57,641 nucleotides of DNA from an uncultured Eubacteriales bacterium (GCA_900552055.1 URYI01000001.1:1-57641); one strand, 5' to 3'; counted from the first letter of the stretch, positions 35,151-44,719 are shown. A program made the numbers and translations. The notes: generated by a model from the sequence alone, not told the origin.

Positions 35151-35466
35151 TTCATATTTTCGGCATTTTTAAAAGGGTGTTTTATTTAAATTACATTGAG
35201 CTGATGTCAAAATAGAGCATAACTTAAAATATAAAGGCAAGTTAATATCAAAAGGCATTGATAATAATAAATGTATATTAAGTCGATATTCGGTTCAATG
35301 CGCGTTTTTTGGAAATATCGTGCACATAGAATAGACAACAATTAAAGAAACTAATTAAAATAATTAATAATAATCTAAAATGTATAATTTTTACTTGCAA
35401 ATATTGTTAATTTTAAATATAATATATTTACTAGTCATATTATATTTATTAAGGAGGAAATTTACC

Positions 35467-36192
35467 ATGAGAATACTGCTTGGCACCACTAATAACGACA
35501 ATGCATTTGAAGGCCAGTTGGCTATAAAAGGCGTATATCAATCAGGAAAGGAATTGTATGATGCCGTTTGCGAAACCTTCCCTGATGTAGTTATAACTGA
35601 TTATATCCTGAAAGATTTGGATGGCATTGGACTATTGAAAAAGGTGGCTGGTCAGGGAAATACTAAATTTATTATATATTCAGAGCTTTCTGATGCATTT
35701 ATAACCAGAATAGCTATTTCTTTGGGAGCTGTCAGGGTTTTTAAAAAGCCGGAGGAAAAGAACCAGCTGCTGGATTTCATATCTTCCTACGCCGGCGGGG
35801 GCATCAATATAGAGGGTATCTCAAAAGAGCGCGAGAATAAGCTGGCCAAATATATTGGGGATACATTGAAGAAAATAGGCATGCGTCCCAACCTGCTGGG
35901 ATTCAATTATCTTCTGGATCTTATAATGCTTTTGGTCAGAAACGGCAATGCGTTTCCCTATTATAATAACATGGGCAAAATTTATCAGCAGCTGGCCGAT
36001 AAGTACGGGAACCGTCCTAACTGCATAGAAAGAAATATAAGAAACAGCATTGAAACTGCCTGGATATGCGGGGATTTGGATTATATTAACTCTCTGTTCG
36101 GATTCAGCATACGTTCAGATAAAGGCAAGCCTACCAACAGTGAATTTATAGGATTTATCTGTGATTACATATGCAATACCTTTGAGGAGTAA
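35467..36192 (+). CDS. spo0A: Spo0A sporulation master regulator with atypical receiver domain
   Basis: A 241-residue response regulator. The C-terminal Spo0A DNA-binding domain (about 125-240) is clear: IERNIRNSIETAW recognition region, SLFGF and KPTNSEFIGFICD. In the N-terminal receiver, the phosphoacceptor Asp45 (ITDYILKDLDG), the Ser72 switch and Lys94 (KKP) are present. The acidic pair after strand 1 (DD in Bacillus) reads Thr7-Thr8, and helix 1 is about 11 residues shorter. AAGGAGG stands just before ATG 35467, so the start is firm. The position after spoIVB and before spoIIM is canonical. Confidence 0.93.
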   Translation: MRILLGTTNNDNAFEGQLAIKGVYQSGKELYDAVCETFPDVVITDYILKDLDGIGLLKKVAGQGNTKFIIYSELSDAFITRIAISLGAVRVFKKPEEKNQLLDFISSYAGGGINIEGISKERENKLAKYIGDTLKKIGMRPNLLGFNYLLDLIMLLVRNGNAFPYYNNMGKIYQQLADKYGNRPNCIERNIRNSIETAWICGDLDYINSLFGFSIRSDKGKPTNSEFIGFICDYICNTFEE

Positions 36193-36621
36193 TTTACAGA
36201 TAAAGGAGTAATTCGTATATTTTTTGTTCCTTAGCACTTTTTCGACACCGAAAAACCGCGCATTGATATTATTTTTGAAATTTCATCAATGCGCTTATTA
36301 TATGTTTAATTTTTTTTATCAATTTAACGTAATTAAATGATAAAATCCGCAAACTTGGTTATAGCATAAAATATGGGTAAAGCTCCTGTTATTATATTCG
36401 TTCATACCGCTTCAAATATTTACTTTAGTATATGAACATAATGGCGTACTTTAAAATGTACGCCCTCTCCTGCCCAAATATAGTTTTTTCAATTAAACAT
36501 TATATTGCGGTATTGCTTGCCAATTATAATATAACAAAATATATCCCGCACCCAAAAAGCTTTTTATTATGAATGCTATCTAGTCCCCCTCAATAGAATA
36601 GTATCTGAAGGGGTTGAAAAT
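36193..36621. other. Intergenic region between spo0A and spoIIM with inverted repeats
   Basis: GCGCATTGAT (36258-36267) and ATCAATGCGC (36285-36294) form a perfect 10 bp stem with a 17-nt loop, followed by an AT-rich tract with T8; it probably ends spo0A transcription. TTCGACA at 36241-36247 is a perfect Spo0A box core. GGCGTAC (36443-36449) and GTACGCC (36458-36464) form a second hairpin. No gene was seen. Confidence 0.55.
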
Positions 36622-37260
36622 ATGGTAAAAATGGGGTATATAAAACAGAACATTGTCCAGCACATTAAAGAGAATTTGACAGGCTATATCATCGCACTGG
36701 TATTTTTCCTCATAGGCATAAGCAGCGGCTGTTTTTATTATAAATATGTCGGAGATTTTTTCAGCGACGGCTTCGGACGCTATATGGAATCTTATCTGGA
36801 ATATATAGCTAACGGAAGCGCCGACCGCTGGGGCATATTTTTCACATCTTTTCTCAGTTCAGCCGAAACTGTGTTCTTTATAATGCTTTTAGGCCTTTTT
36901 ACCTTTACATATCCGCTTACATATCTTATTTTGGGCGGCCGCGGCTTTGTTCTAGGCTTTTCAGCGTCCATGCTTCTTAGTCTGCTGGGCTTTGACGGCT
37001 TTCTGATACTGCTTTTAGCGCTTTTGCCGCAGTATCTGCTTCTGCTGCCCATATACTTTTTCTGCTCGGTACTGGCTCTGATTAGATTAAAAAAGCGCAG
37101 ACAGTTCAAAGGCAAGAGGGGAATCGGCAGAGAGGATTTGGGCTATCTTCAATTCTTTATTTGTGCAGTAGCGGCTGTTATTCCGGCCAGTGTATATATT
37201 ACTCTGATAATGCCCTTGATAATGAATGGAATTTATAGTTTATTCAGCGGCATTTTATGA
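36622..37260 (+). CDS. spoIIM: Stage II sporulation protein M (SpoIIM)
   Basis: A 212-residue protein with about five membrane helices. It anchors the SpoIID-SpoIIP peptidoglycan hydrolase complex in the engulfing mother-cell membrane. The GISSGCFYY start of the first loop, a long outside loop, FTYPLTYLILGGRGFVLGFS and LLALLPQYLLLLPIYFFCS match the family (DUF95). GGGG precedes ATG 36622. The order spo0A-spoIIM is common in Clostridia. Its partner spoIIP is at 14501. Confidence 0.93.
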   Translation: MVKMGYIKQNIVQHIKENLTGYIIALVFFLIGISSGCFYYKYVGDFFSDGFGRYMESYLEYIANGSADRWGIFFTSFLSSAETVFFIMLLGLFTFTYPLTYLILGGRGFVLGFSASMLLSLLGFDGFLILLLALLPQYLLLLPIYFFCSVLALIRLKKRRQFKGKRGIGREDLGYLQFFICAVAAVIPASVYITLIMPLIMNGIYSLFSGIL

Positions 37261-37281
37261 TATAATATTTTTAAAGACGAC

Positions 37282-37559
37282 TAAACAATACAATCAGTGT
37301 ACAATGCGTTTTTGCATGAAATGCCCGCCGCGTCCGCTCTGCTGCGCGGTCTTGAAATACGCATGATATCTTTTCGCCCGCTTCTTACAGCTATTAACGG
37401 GCATTTTTGCAAAAATCTCCGACCGAAAAGCAGGGCGATTTTTCGCTTTTGCAAGGCGGCAAAACGCAAAAATATCGGGAGTATTTTAAGGACGGCAACG
37501 CAGTAAAACGGAGCAATGTGCCCTCTATTCGGCGCATTATAATTTGATTGTATTGTCTA
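37282..37559. mobile_element. Fold-back element C (about 278 bp) between spoIIM and deoB
   Basis: TAAACAATACAATCA (37282-37296) is inverted at 37545-37559 (TGATTGTATTGTCTA). The match extends inward to AATGCG at 37303-37308 and CGCATT at 37533-37538. The inside carries further partial hairpins (for example GGGCATTTTTGC near 37399) and no convincing gene. TA at both ends suggests a TA-target element. It occupies the place where xerD is found in related gene orders. Confidence 0.7.
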
Positions 37560-37600
37560 CTTAAACGACTATGATAAACAGCCAATGGAGGCATGATTAA

Positions 37601-38737
37601 ATGAGATGTACAGTGATAGTGCTGGACAGTTTGGGAGCAGGCGAGCTGCCAGATGCCGCAAATTACGGAGACAGCGGCAGCAATACGTTAAGAAGCGTTG
37701 TGCTTACAGGAAAAGCCCATCTTCCCAATATGGCCAAAATGGGCCTTTTTAATATTGACGGCCTGGATTATGCGCCCAAAAATTCTTCTCCCAGCGCCGC
37801 ATACGGAAAATTGGCGGAACGCTCACCCGGCAAGGATACCACAACAGGGCACTGGGAACTAATGGGCAAAATACTTTCCGCTCCCTTTCCCACTTTTAAA
37901 AAATTCCCGCCTGAAATTGTGGAAAAGCTGGAAAGCGCTTTCGGCAGAAAAATACTGGGCAATAAAGCGGCTTCGGGAACAGTTATAATTGAAGAGCTGG
38001 GACAGGAGCATATGCGCACCGGATACCCGATAGTATATACCTCGGCTGACAGTGTTCTCCAGATTGCGGCGCATGAAGATATAATCCCGCTGGAGGAGTT
38101 ATACCAAATGTGCAGAGAGGCCCGCCGGATTATGTCGGGAGAATTTGCCGTAGGCAGAATAATTGCGCGGCCTTTTACCGGCCGGCCAGGCAGCTTTGTG
38201 CGTACAAAGAACCGGCATGATTTTTCTCTGAATCCGGGCCGTACGGTACTGAATATTTTGAGTGAAAACGGGCTGGAAGTTATAGGCGTAGGAAAAATAG
38301 GGGATATTTTTGATAACTGCGGACTGACAAAAAGTTATCCCGACAAAGGCAATCAGGCCTGCATTGACAGAACGCTCAGCTTGCTTGAAAAAAGCTTTGA
38401 CGGACTGCTGTTTGTAAATCTTGTGGATTTCGATTCTCTTTACGGACATAGGAATAATGCTGACGGCTACGCCCGCGCGCTGGAAGAATTTGACCAAGCG
38501 CTTGCAAAAATACTGGACAAGCTGAACCAAACGGATATTTTAATTATAACGGGCGACCACGGCTGCGACCCAAATACGGCCAGCACGGACCATTCCAGAG
38601 AATATACTCCTCTTTTGCTTTATGGCTCCTGCATTAAGCCCGCCAATCTGCACACGCGGAATTTTTCGGACGTCGCGGCATCAATAGCGCATTATTTTAA
38701 ACTTGCGTACGATTTAAGCGGCAAATCATTTTTATAA
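37601..38737 (+). CDS. deoB: Phosphopentomutase
   Basis: A 378-residue alkaline-phosphatase-fold enzyme that interconverts ribose-1-phosphate and ribose-5-phosphate in nucleoside salvage. Metal ligands lie in IVLDSLGAGELPDA (Asp9) and ITGDHGCDP. The phosphothreonine region is PGKDTTTGHWE. The cap domain lies between. It begins the conserved deoB-punA-dacF set. The start is ATG 37601; GGAGG lies 14 bp upstream, somewhat far. Confidence 0.95.
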   Translation: MRCTVIVLDSLGAGELPDAANYGDSGSNTLRSVVLTGKAHLPNMAKMGLFNIDGLDYAPKNSSPSAAYGKLAERSPGKDTTTGHWELMGKILSAPFPTFKKFPPEIVEKLESAFGRKILGNKAASGTVIIEELGQEHMRTGYPIVYTSADSVLQIAAHEDIIPLEELYQMCREARRIMSGEFAVGRIIARPFTGRPGSFVRTKNRHDFSLNPGRTVLNILSENGLEVIGVGKIGDIFDNCGLTKSYPDKGNQACIDRTLSLLEKSFDGLLFVNLVDFDSLYGHRNNADGYARALEEFDQALAKILDKLNQTDILIITGDHGCDPNTASTDHSREYTPLLLYGSCIKPANLHTRNFSDVAASIAHYFKLAYDLSGKSFL

Positions 38738-38752
38738 TTCAGGAGGACGGTT

Positions 38753-39562
38753 ATGAATGAAGTAATAAAAGCGGCCGGTTATATAAAAAGCAAATTAACT
38801 GTTACGGCTCAAACAGGCCTTGTGCTCGGCTCAGGCCTGGGCAATTACGCTGACGGACTTTCCAATGCATCGGTTATACATTATAAGGACGTTCCGGGTA
38901 TGCCCGTTTCCACCGTCGAAGGACATAAGGGCGCGTTTGTAATAGGGGAGAAAGCGGGCCGGCAGATTATATGCCTCCAGGGACGCGTGCATTATTATGA
39001 AGGCCGGAGCCCCGAAGAAACGGTGTTCCCCATAAGAGTACTTAAGGTGCTGGGCGTTAATAAACTCATACTTACAAACGCCGCCGGCGCTGTCAATACA
39101 GATTTTGCTCCGGGTGATTTAGTTTGCATAACAGACCATATTAATTTAACCGGGCTTAATCCGCTGAGAGGAACCAGGGCTTTGGATTTTGGCGAGCGCT
39201 TTCCCTCCATGAGCGAGGCATATGCTCCAGATTTAATTAAAACAGCGCTGGATTCAGCACTCCAGGCGGGCATAAAACTCAAACAAGGCGTATACTACTA
39301 TTGCGCCGGCCCCAGCTATGAAACGCCGGCCGAAATAAGAGCTATTCGCATTCTGGGCGGAGACATGGTGGGCATGTCTACTGTTTATGAAACGGTAGCC
39401 GCTGTGCAGGCGGGCATAAAAGTATTGGGCATATCCTGCATAACCAATATGGCCGCCGGCATATTAAAAACTCCTCTTTCTCACGCCGAGGTAATGGAGA
39501 CCGGCAAAAAGGTGGCGGGAGTTTTCGCCTCATTAATTGACAAAATAATTGAAAATATTTAA
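38753..39562 (+). CDS. punA: Purine nucleoside phosphorylase
   Basis: A 269-residue trimeric-type phosphorylase that splits guanosine or inosine into base and ribose-1-phosphate, the substrate of the neighbouring DeoB. The motifs are LVLGSGLGNYAD (phosphate loop), VEGHKGAFV, GRVHYYEG, LTNAAGAVN and MVGMSTVYETVAA. AGGAGG lies 7 bp before ATG. Spacing to deoB is 15 bp, so the two are certainly one operon. Confidence 0.96.
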   Translation: MNEVIKAAGYIKSKLTVTAQTGLVLGSGLGNYADGLSNASVIHYKDVPGMPVSTVEGHKGAFVIGEKAGRQIICLQGRVHYYEGRSPEETVFPIRVLKVLGVNKLILTNAAGAVNTDFAPGDLVCITDHINLTGLNPLRGTRALDFGERFPSMSEAYAPDLIKTALDSALQAGIKLKQGVYYYCAGPSYETPAEIRAIRILGGDMVGMSTVYETVAAVQAGIKVLGISCITNMAAGILKTPLSHAEVMETGKKVAGVFASLIDKIIENI

Positions 39563-39620
39563 AAATAACGCATAAAACCTTCTCGTTTGCATAACCTAAA
39601 TAAAAAACAAGGAGGTTTTT

Positions 39621-40775
39621 ATGTCTAAGAGTTTTTTAAGAATTATTTCAGCCGCAATACTGTTTCTTAGCGTAAGCCTCTGCTCAGTCACAGTAACAAA
39701 AGCCGAGCCCGAATTTGATATTAACGCCAGAGCGGGCCTGCTTATGGAATATGAAACGGGAACAATACTTTATGAGAAAAACATAGACCAGCCCCTTCCT
39801 ATTGCCAGCGTTACTAAAATAATGAGCCTATGTCTTATCTTTGACGAGGTGGAGCAGGGCACGCTTAAACTGGACGATAAAGTAACGGTAAGCGAATATG
39901 CCGCAAATATTGGCGGTTCACATGTCTTTACAGACGCTCATTGGCAGTATCCTGCCAGCGAGCTGATTAAATCAATTATAATAGCGTCTGCCAACGATGC
40001 CTGTATAGCAATGGCAGAGCATATTGCGGGCAATGAAGAGACTTTTGTATCCCGCATGAACAAAAAAGCAGAAGAGCTGGGCATGAACAACACAACCTTT
40101 GTAAACTGCACTGGCCTGCCCGCCGAAGGACATCTTTCAACAGCGAGGGATGTGGCCATAATGTCCAGGGAGCTTTTAGGGCACAAGGATTATTTCAGGT
40201 GGAGCAGCACCTGGATGGATGAGATAACCCACAAAGATGGAAGAGTCACGGGACTGACCAACACAAATAAACTTGTTCGATTTTACGAAGGCTGCGACGG
40301 CGTAAAGACGGGCTATACAGATGAAGCCAAGCACTGCTTAAGCGCTTCAGCCACCCGCAACGGAACCCGCATGATAAGCGTCATTTTAGGCGGAGAAACC
40401 AGCCAAAAGAGATTTGACGACGCACGCACCTTGCTTAATTACGGCTTTGCAAATTTCGTTACCGTTAAGCTGGTAAATAAAGACGACGTTATAGAGCAGC
40501 AGCCTTCCATTAAGAACGGTATGGATAAAACCATGTCGGTCCATCCAGCCTGGAATGTTACCGCGGTTCTGCGCAAAGGTGAAGAAAAGCTAATTGAAAA
40601 GGAAATAGCCCTTCCGTCTGAAATAGCCGCTCCCATTAAAGCGGGCCAGAAAGTAGGCGAGCTGATAATCAGAAAAGGCGGCGAGGAAATGATGCGCGTG
40701 GATCTGGTTGCCGACCGCGATTACAAGGAAGCAAAAATCTGGGATATTCTCAAGCGTATTATCTCACTTTGGTAA
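39621..40775 (+). CDS. dacF: D-alanyl-D-alanine carboxypeptidase (DacF-like)
   Basis: A 384-residue S11 family low-molecular-mass penicillin-binding protein that trims peptidoglycan peptides. It has a signal peptide (about 1-28), SVTK with Ser63, SAN in IIASANDAC, and KTG in GVKTGYTDE. The C-terminal beta domain ends in a hydrophobic or amphipathic anchor (IWDILKRIISLW). In Bacillus dacF follows deoB-punA and is sporulation-linked, so the position supports that name. Its 3' end overlaps the convergent rqcH by 17 bp. Confidence 0.93.
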   Translation: MSKSFLRIISAAILFLSVSLCSVTVTKAEPEFDINARAGLLMEYETGTILYEKNIDQPLPIASVTKIMSLCLIFDEVEQGTLKLDDKVTVSEYAANIGGSHVFTDAHWQYPASELIKSIIIASANDACIAMAEHIAGNEETFVSRMNKKAEELGMNNTTFVNCTGLPAEGHLSTARDVAIMSRELLGHKDYFRWSSTWMDEITHKDGRVTGLTNTNKLVRFYEGCDGVKTGYTDEAKHCLSASATRNGTRMISVILGGETSQKRFDDARTLLNYGFANFVTVKLVNKDDVIEQQPSIKNGMDKTMSVHPAWNVTAVLRKGEEKLIEKEIALPSEIAAPIKAGQKVGELIIRKGGEEMMRVDLVADRDYKEAKIWDILKRIISLW

Positions 40776-42465
40776 GAGTGCTGATTTCATCGGCATCACA
40801 GGTTATATATAGAGTTTTCATATTTTGGTAAATCACCATGCCCGGCTTTGCACCGCCGGGCTTTTTTACATACCTAACCAGAGTATAATCTACAGGTACA
40901 TTTTGCGAAGTGCGCCCTTTGGAGTAATAAACAGCTAGATTAGCAGCCTGTTGAAGCGTCCGCGGCGGGATATCTCCTGTTTTGCGTATAATGACATGAG
41001 AACCGGGCATATCTTTAACATGCAGCCAGGTTTCATTGGGCAGAGCGGTTTTAAGGGTAAGCGCATCATTTTGACGGTTGTTCTTGCCCACTAAAATTTC
41101 TATTCCGTCTGAAGAAATATAGCAGTGCGGGGAAGTGGGGGAAGAGATCTTTGGCTTTTTCCCCTTAGTGCGGCTTTTGATATATCCGGCCTGCATCAGC
41201 TCTTGGCGTATTTCCTCTAATTCGGAATAATTTGTACAGTTGTCCAGGCTCAGCTTAAGGGATTCCAAATAGCTTTTTTCCTCACGATTCTGGGAAATCT
41301 GCCCTGTTACCAGCTTGGAAGCGGTTTTTAACTTATTATATTTTTTAAAATACTGCTGTGCGTTTGCCTGCGGGGAAATTCTTTCATCCAGTTCTATTTC
41401 CAGCTCCTTATTTTCCTCGTAATAATTATTAACCGTTACTTTTTTTGCGCCGCGGCTGACGCGGAATAAATTTGCAGTAAGCAATTCGCCCTTTATCCTG
41501 TATATGTCCATCTGCGCGCATTCCATTAATTTCTGCGCGTAAAGTGCTTCTTTCCGCTCGCATTTCTCTATAAGCTTATCCAAAAGCATAGTCAATTCCC
41601 GGCTTCGGCTCTTCATATGCTGCGCCATATCTTTAGCAGCATAAAATTCTTCCAGCATGGCCGAAAACCCAGGCCGCTCCTTCTGTCTTTCAGGAGCAAG
41701 GGAAGAATATCTGAAAGGCAAAAAATCCACCGGCTGAGTTTGTTCGTTAAGGAGCATAACAGGCATGTAATTTTGTTTCCAGACACACTGCATATAATCT
41801 ATAAAGCCTGTTATGCCGCCTGCACTCTTTATTCTAAAAACTATCTCCTCCGCCGCGGGCCTGGATATGCCTGTAAAACTGTCTGAAATCATTCGGGCAG
41901 TTATATTTTCTCCTCTTCCAAGGAAAAAGCTCTGGATATTTTTCATGCTTGGCTCAGCCTTATTCTGAGATGGGGGAGCAGTATAAATATCATGCGGCAT
42001 GACCTGCCGTACTGAACTTATTGTTATATCCACCCTCTTAATTGCATCTATTACAAAGCCCTGAGAATTTACCAGTATAATATTGCTATGCTTGCCCATA
42101 ATTTCAGCTATAAGAGTTTTCACAGTTTTATCTCCCAGCTCAGTGTAGGATTCAATAGTAATATTAGCAATTCGCTCGTTGGAAGGCTGAGTTATGGACA
42201 GAATCTTGCCGCCGCTCAAGTGCTTGCGGAGCAGCATGCAGAAATTGGGCGGCGTTTCTGGATTCTCTTTAGCCGTCTGTGTAATATGCAGCCGGGCGCT
42301 GCTAGCGTTAGCGCTGATAAGCAGCCTATGCTGGCGCGCATTGTTTTTTATCAATAAAATAATTTCATCCTTTTCAGGCTGCTGGATCCTGTCAATCCTG
42401 CCTCCCGAAAGCAGGTTGTTTAATTCAAATATTATTCCTCCAAGAGTTATTCCGTCAAGAGGCAT
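40759..42465 (-). CDS. rqcH: RqcH/Rqc2-type NFACT protein (ribosome rescue; fibronectin-binding-like)
   Basis: A 568-residue NFACT protein. The family recruits tRNA-Ala to stalled 50S subunits and adds alanine tails that mark nascent chains for degradation. The NFACT-N domain starts MPLDGITLGGIIFELN and holds FCMLLRKHLSGG. A helix-hairpin-helix and a long coiled coil (about 260-440) follow. The NFACT-R domain is at the end (NETWLHVKDMPGSHVIIR). ATG 42465 has GGAGGG upstream; the frame runs open 37 codons further without family match. It is divergent from tig. Confidence 0.92.
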   Translation of the reverse strand: MPLDGITLGGIIFELNNLLSGGRIDRIQQPEKDEIILLIKNNARQHRLLISANASSARLHITQTAKENPETPPNFCMLLRKHLSGGKILSITQPSNERIANITIESYTELGDKTVKTLIAEIMGKHSNIILVNSQGFVIDAIKRVDITISSVRQVMPHDIYTAPPSQNKAEPSMKNIQSFFLGRGENITARMISDSFTGISRPAAEEIVFRIKSAGGITGFIDYMQCVWKQNYMPVMLLNEQTQPVDFLPFRYSSLAPERQKERPGFSAMLEEFYAAKDMAQHMKSRSRELTMLLDKLIEKCERKEALYAQKLMECAQMDIYRIKGELLTANLFRVSRGAKKVTVNNYYEENKELEIELDERISPQANAQQYFKKYNKLKTASKLVTGQISQNREEKSYLESLKLSLDNCTNYSELEEIRQELMQAGYIKSRTKGKKPKISSPTSPHCYISSDGIEILVGKNNRQNDALTLKTALPNETWLHVKDMPGSHVIIRKTGDIPPRTLQQAANLAVYYSKGRTSQNVPVDYTLVRYVKKPGGAKPGMVIYQNMKTLYITCDADEISTLTKVR

Positions 42466-42548
42466 GTGTTTTCCCTCCGTTTTTAATGTCTTTTGCCTGA
42501 TATTGTTTAAAATATTACAAAAATCTGGGCATACAAGGCAAAAAGTTA

Positions 42549-42577
42549 TTGCTTTGTTTCGGTTAATATGATACACT
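42549..42577 (+). promoter_or_regulatory. Sigma-A promoter for tig-clpP-clpX
   Basis: TTGCTT (42549-42554), 17 bp, TACACT (42572-42577) preceded by TG (extended -10), 51 bp before tig. Confidence 0.65.
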
Positions 42578-42628
42578 ATAAAATGATTTTTGCATAGAAT
42601 AATTGTATAATTTTCTGGAGGATTGCTT

Positions 42629-44098
42629 ATGAGTACTTATGAAAAAAATGATAAGAACCAAGCGGTGATTACCATTACAGTGGACGGTGCGTCCTATGAC
42701 AAAGCGGTTGCTGACGTTTACAAAAAAACAGCTAACAAATATTCTATCCCTGGTTTTCGCAAGGGCAAGGCTCCGCGCAATTTAGTGGAAAAATATTACG
42801 GAGCCGGAGTATTCTTTGACGACGCCTTTAACGAGGTGTTCCCCGAATTCTATGAAGCTGCCATTAAAGAGCACAACTTAGAGCCTGTAAGCCGTCCCGA
42901 TGTTGATATAAAGGATATTCTGGACGACAAGAGCATTGTGCTTACCGTAACAGTTGATCTCAAGCCCGAAGTTGTACTTGGTAAGTATAAAGGTATAAGG
43001 ATCAAGAAAAATGAGTATAATGTTTCGGACGAGGATATAGAAAGAGAAGTACAGACGGCGCGCGAACGTGCAGGCCGCATGATTTCGGTTGAGGACAGGC
43101 CGGTTAAGAACGGCGACAGCATAAAATTGGATTATTCAGGCAGCGTGGACGGAGTTAAGTTCCCCGGCGGCACTGCTGAAAATCAGACTCTGGTTATCGG
43201 CTCAGGCTCCTTTATCCCCGGCTTTGAAGAGCAGCTTATCGGCATGAATATAGGCGATGAGAAAGACATAAACGTCAAATTCCCTGACGACTATCACGCC
43301 GAGGACCTTAAAGGCAAGGATGCGGTATTTACCGTAAAAATAAACGCCATTGAGGAAAAGCAGCTTCCTGAAGCGGACGATGAATTCGCTAAGGATGTAA
43401 GCGAATTTGATACGCTGGAAGAATACAAGGCGGATATCGCTAAAAGATTAAAGGAGCAGAATGACCGCCGCGCTCAGAATGAATATGAAAATGCGCTTTT
43501 GGATAAAATTTGCGAAGAAGCCCAAGTGGATATTCCCGACAGCATGATAGAGCGCCAGATTGATTATCATCTGCGCGATATGGAAATGCGCATGAGCTAT
43601 CAGGGGCTTAAGATGTCTGACTACCTGGCTTATACAGGTATGACTGTGGCGCAGCTCAGGGAAATGTACCGTGAAGACGCCCAGAAGATTGTTAAACAGC
43701 AGCTTGTCCTTGAAGCTATTAAAAAGGCAGAAAATATCGAGGCCGACCAGGAGGGCATTGATAAGGAAATAGCTCGATATGCCGAAATGTTTAAAAAGGA
43801 CGCTGAGGAGTATAAAAAAGAGCTGAAGCCGGACGAACTGGAATATATTAAAGAGACGGTAACGGTAAATAATATACTTGAATTTATAAAGCAGAACAAC
43901 AAGCCTGCTGCGAAACGCGCTCCCGCCAAGAAAAAAGCAGCGGAAGCAGACGCCGCGAGTGAGAGTGAAACCGAAGCGGCCGCAGAACAAGCTGAAGAGA
44001 ATGCAAACGCGGACGAAGCCCAAGCAAAACCTGAAAAACCGGCTAGGAAGCCGCGGCAGACTAAAAAAGCACCGGCTGAAGAGACTCCGGCTGAATAA
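42629..44098 (+). CDS. tig: Trigger factor with charged C-terminal extension
   Basis: A 489-residue ribosome-bound chaperone and prolyl isomerase. The ribosome-docking signature GFRKGKAP is at 42-49. The FKBP-like domain (about 150-245) has LDYSGSVDGVKFPGGTAENQ. The helical chaperone region follows to about 425. The last 64 residues are a low-complexity Ala/Lys/Glu/Pro tail not present in standard trigger factors of about 430 residues. ATG 42629 has CTGGAGG 7 nt upstream. It heads the tig-clpP-clpX-lon proteostasis cluster. Confidence 0.95.
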   Translation: MSTYEKNDKNQAVITITVDGASYDKAVADVYKKTANKYSIPGFRKGKAPRNLVEKYYGAGVFFDDAFNEVFPEFYEAAIKEHNLEPVSRPDVDIKDILDDKSIVLTVTVDLKPEVVLGKYKGIRIKKNEYNVSDEDIEREVQTARERAGRMISVEDRPVKNGDSIKLDYSGSVDGVKFPGGTAENQTLVIGSGSFIPGFEEQLIGMNIGDEKDINVKFPDDYHAEDLKGKDAVFTVKINAIEEKQLPEADDEFAKDVSEFDTLEEYKADIAKRLKEQNDRRAQNEYENALLDKICEEAQVDIPDSMIERQIDYHLRDMEMRMSYQGLKMSDYLAYTGMTVAQLREMYREDAQKIVKQQLVLEAIKKAENIEADQEGIDKEIARYAEMFKKDAEEYKKELKPDELEYIKETVTVNNILEFIKQNNKPAAKRAPAKKKAAEADAASESETEAAAEQAEENANADEAQAKPEKPARKPRQTKKAPAEETPAE

Positions 44099-44128
44099 TA
44101 TTCATAAGATGTTATGGAGGTATAAAAA

Positions 44129-44707
44129 ATGCTGATTCCTTATGTTGTAGAGCAAACCACAAGAGGAGAACGCTCCTATGATATATATTCCCGCCTGCTA
44201 CAGGACCGCATCGTCTTTTTAGGCGGAGAAATAGACAGCAATATGGCCAATCTTATCGTGGCTCAGCTTCTGTTCCTGGAGGCTGACGACCCGGATAAGG
44301 ACATATCCCTTTATATAAACAGCCCCGGCGGTTCGGTTACGGCTGGCATGGCCATATTTGATACCATGCGTTATATAAAGGCCCCTGTATCCACAATCTG
44401 CATAGGCATGGCCGCTTCCATGGGTTCTCTGCTGCTGACCGCAGGCGAAAAGGGCAAGCGAATTGCTCTGCCTAACAGTGAAATAATGATACATCAACCG
44501 CTTGGCGGCGCTCAGGGCCAGGCCAGCGATGTGGCTATTCACGCCGAGCACCTCTTAAAGACCAGAACTAAATTAAACAGTATACTTGCCGAGTGTACAG
44601 GGCAACCTATTGAACGAATAGAGCAGGACGTTGAGAGGGACCATTTCCTCTCGGCTCAGGAGGCTCTGGATTACGGGCTTATAGATACTATCATCCAATC
44701 TCATTAA
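44129..44707 (+). CDS. clpP: ATP-dependent Clp protease proteolytic subunit
   Basis: A 192-residue ClpP. The catalytic Ser97 lies in IGMAASMGS, His122 in [12 protein letters not shown], and the aspartate in the later [14 protein letters not shown] region. [11 protein letters not shown] is the oxyanion loop. GGAGG precedes the start. It forms a tetradecameric chamber fed by ClpX, encoded 12 bp downstream. Confidence 0.98.
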   Translation: MLIPYVVEQTTRGERSYDIYSRLLQDRIVFLGGEIDSNMANLIVAQLLFLEADDPDKDISLYINSPGGSVTAGMAIFDTMRYIKAPVSTICIGMAASMGSLLLTAGEKGKRIALPNSEIMIHQPLGGAQGQASDVAIHAEHLLKTRTKLNSILAECTGQPIERIEQDVERDHFLSAQEALDYGLIDTIIQSH

Positions 44708-44719
44708 AGGAGGCGTCAA

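Noticed and set aside
35380..35466. Upstream extension of spo0A by 29 codons
   Set aside because: The extra residues are a hydrophobic AT-rich run unlike a receiver domain, while AAGGAGG stands right before ATG 35467.
36228..36245. CIRCE-like half site (TTAGCACTT)
   Set aside because: Only one arm is present, so there is no HrcA operator.
37297..37506. Plus-strand frame of 69 codons between spoIIM and deoB
   Set aside because: Inside fold-back element C, no ribosome binding site and unlike xerD.
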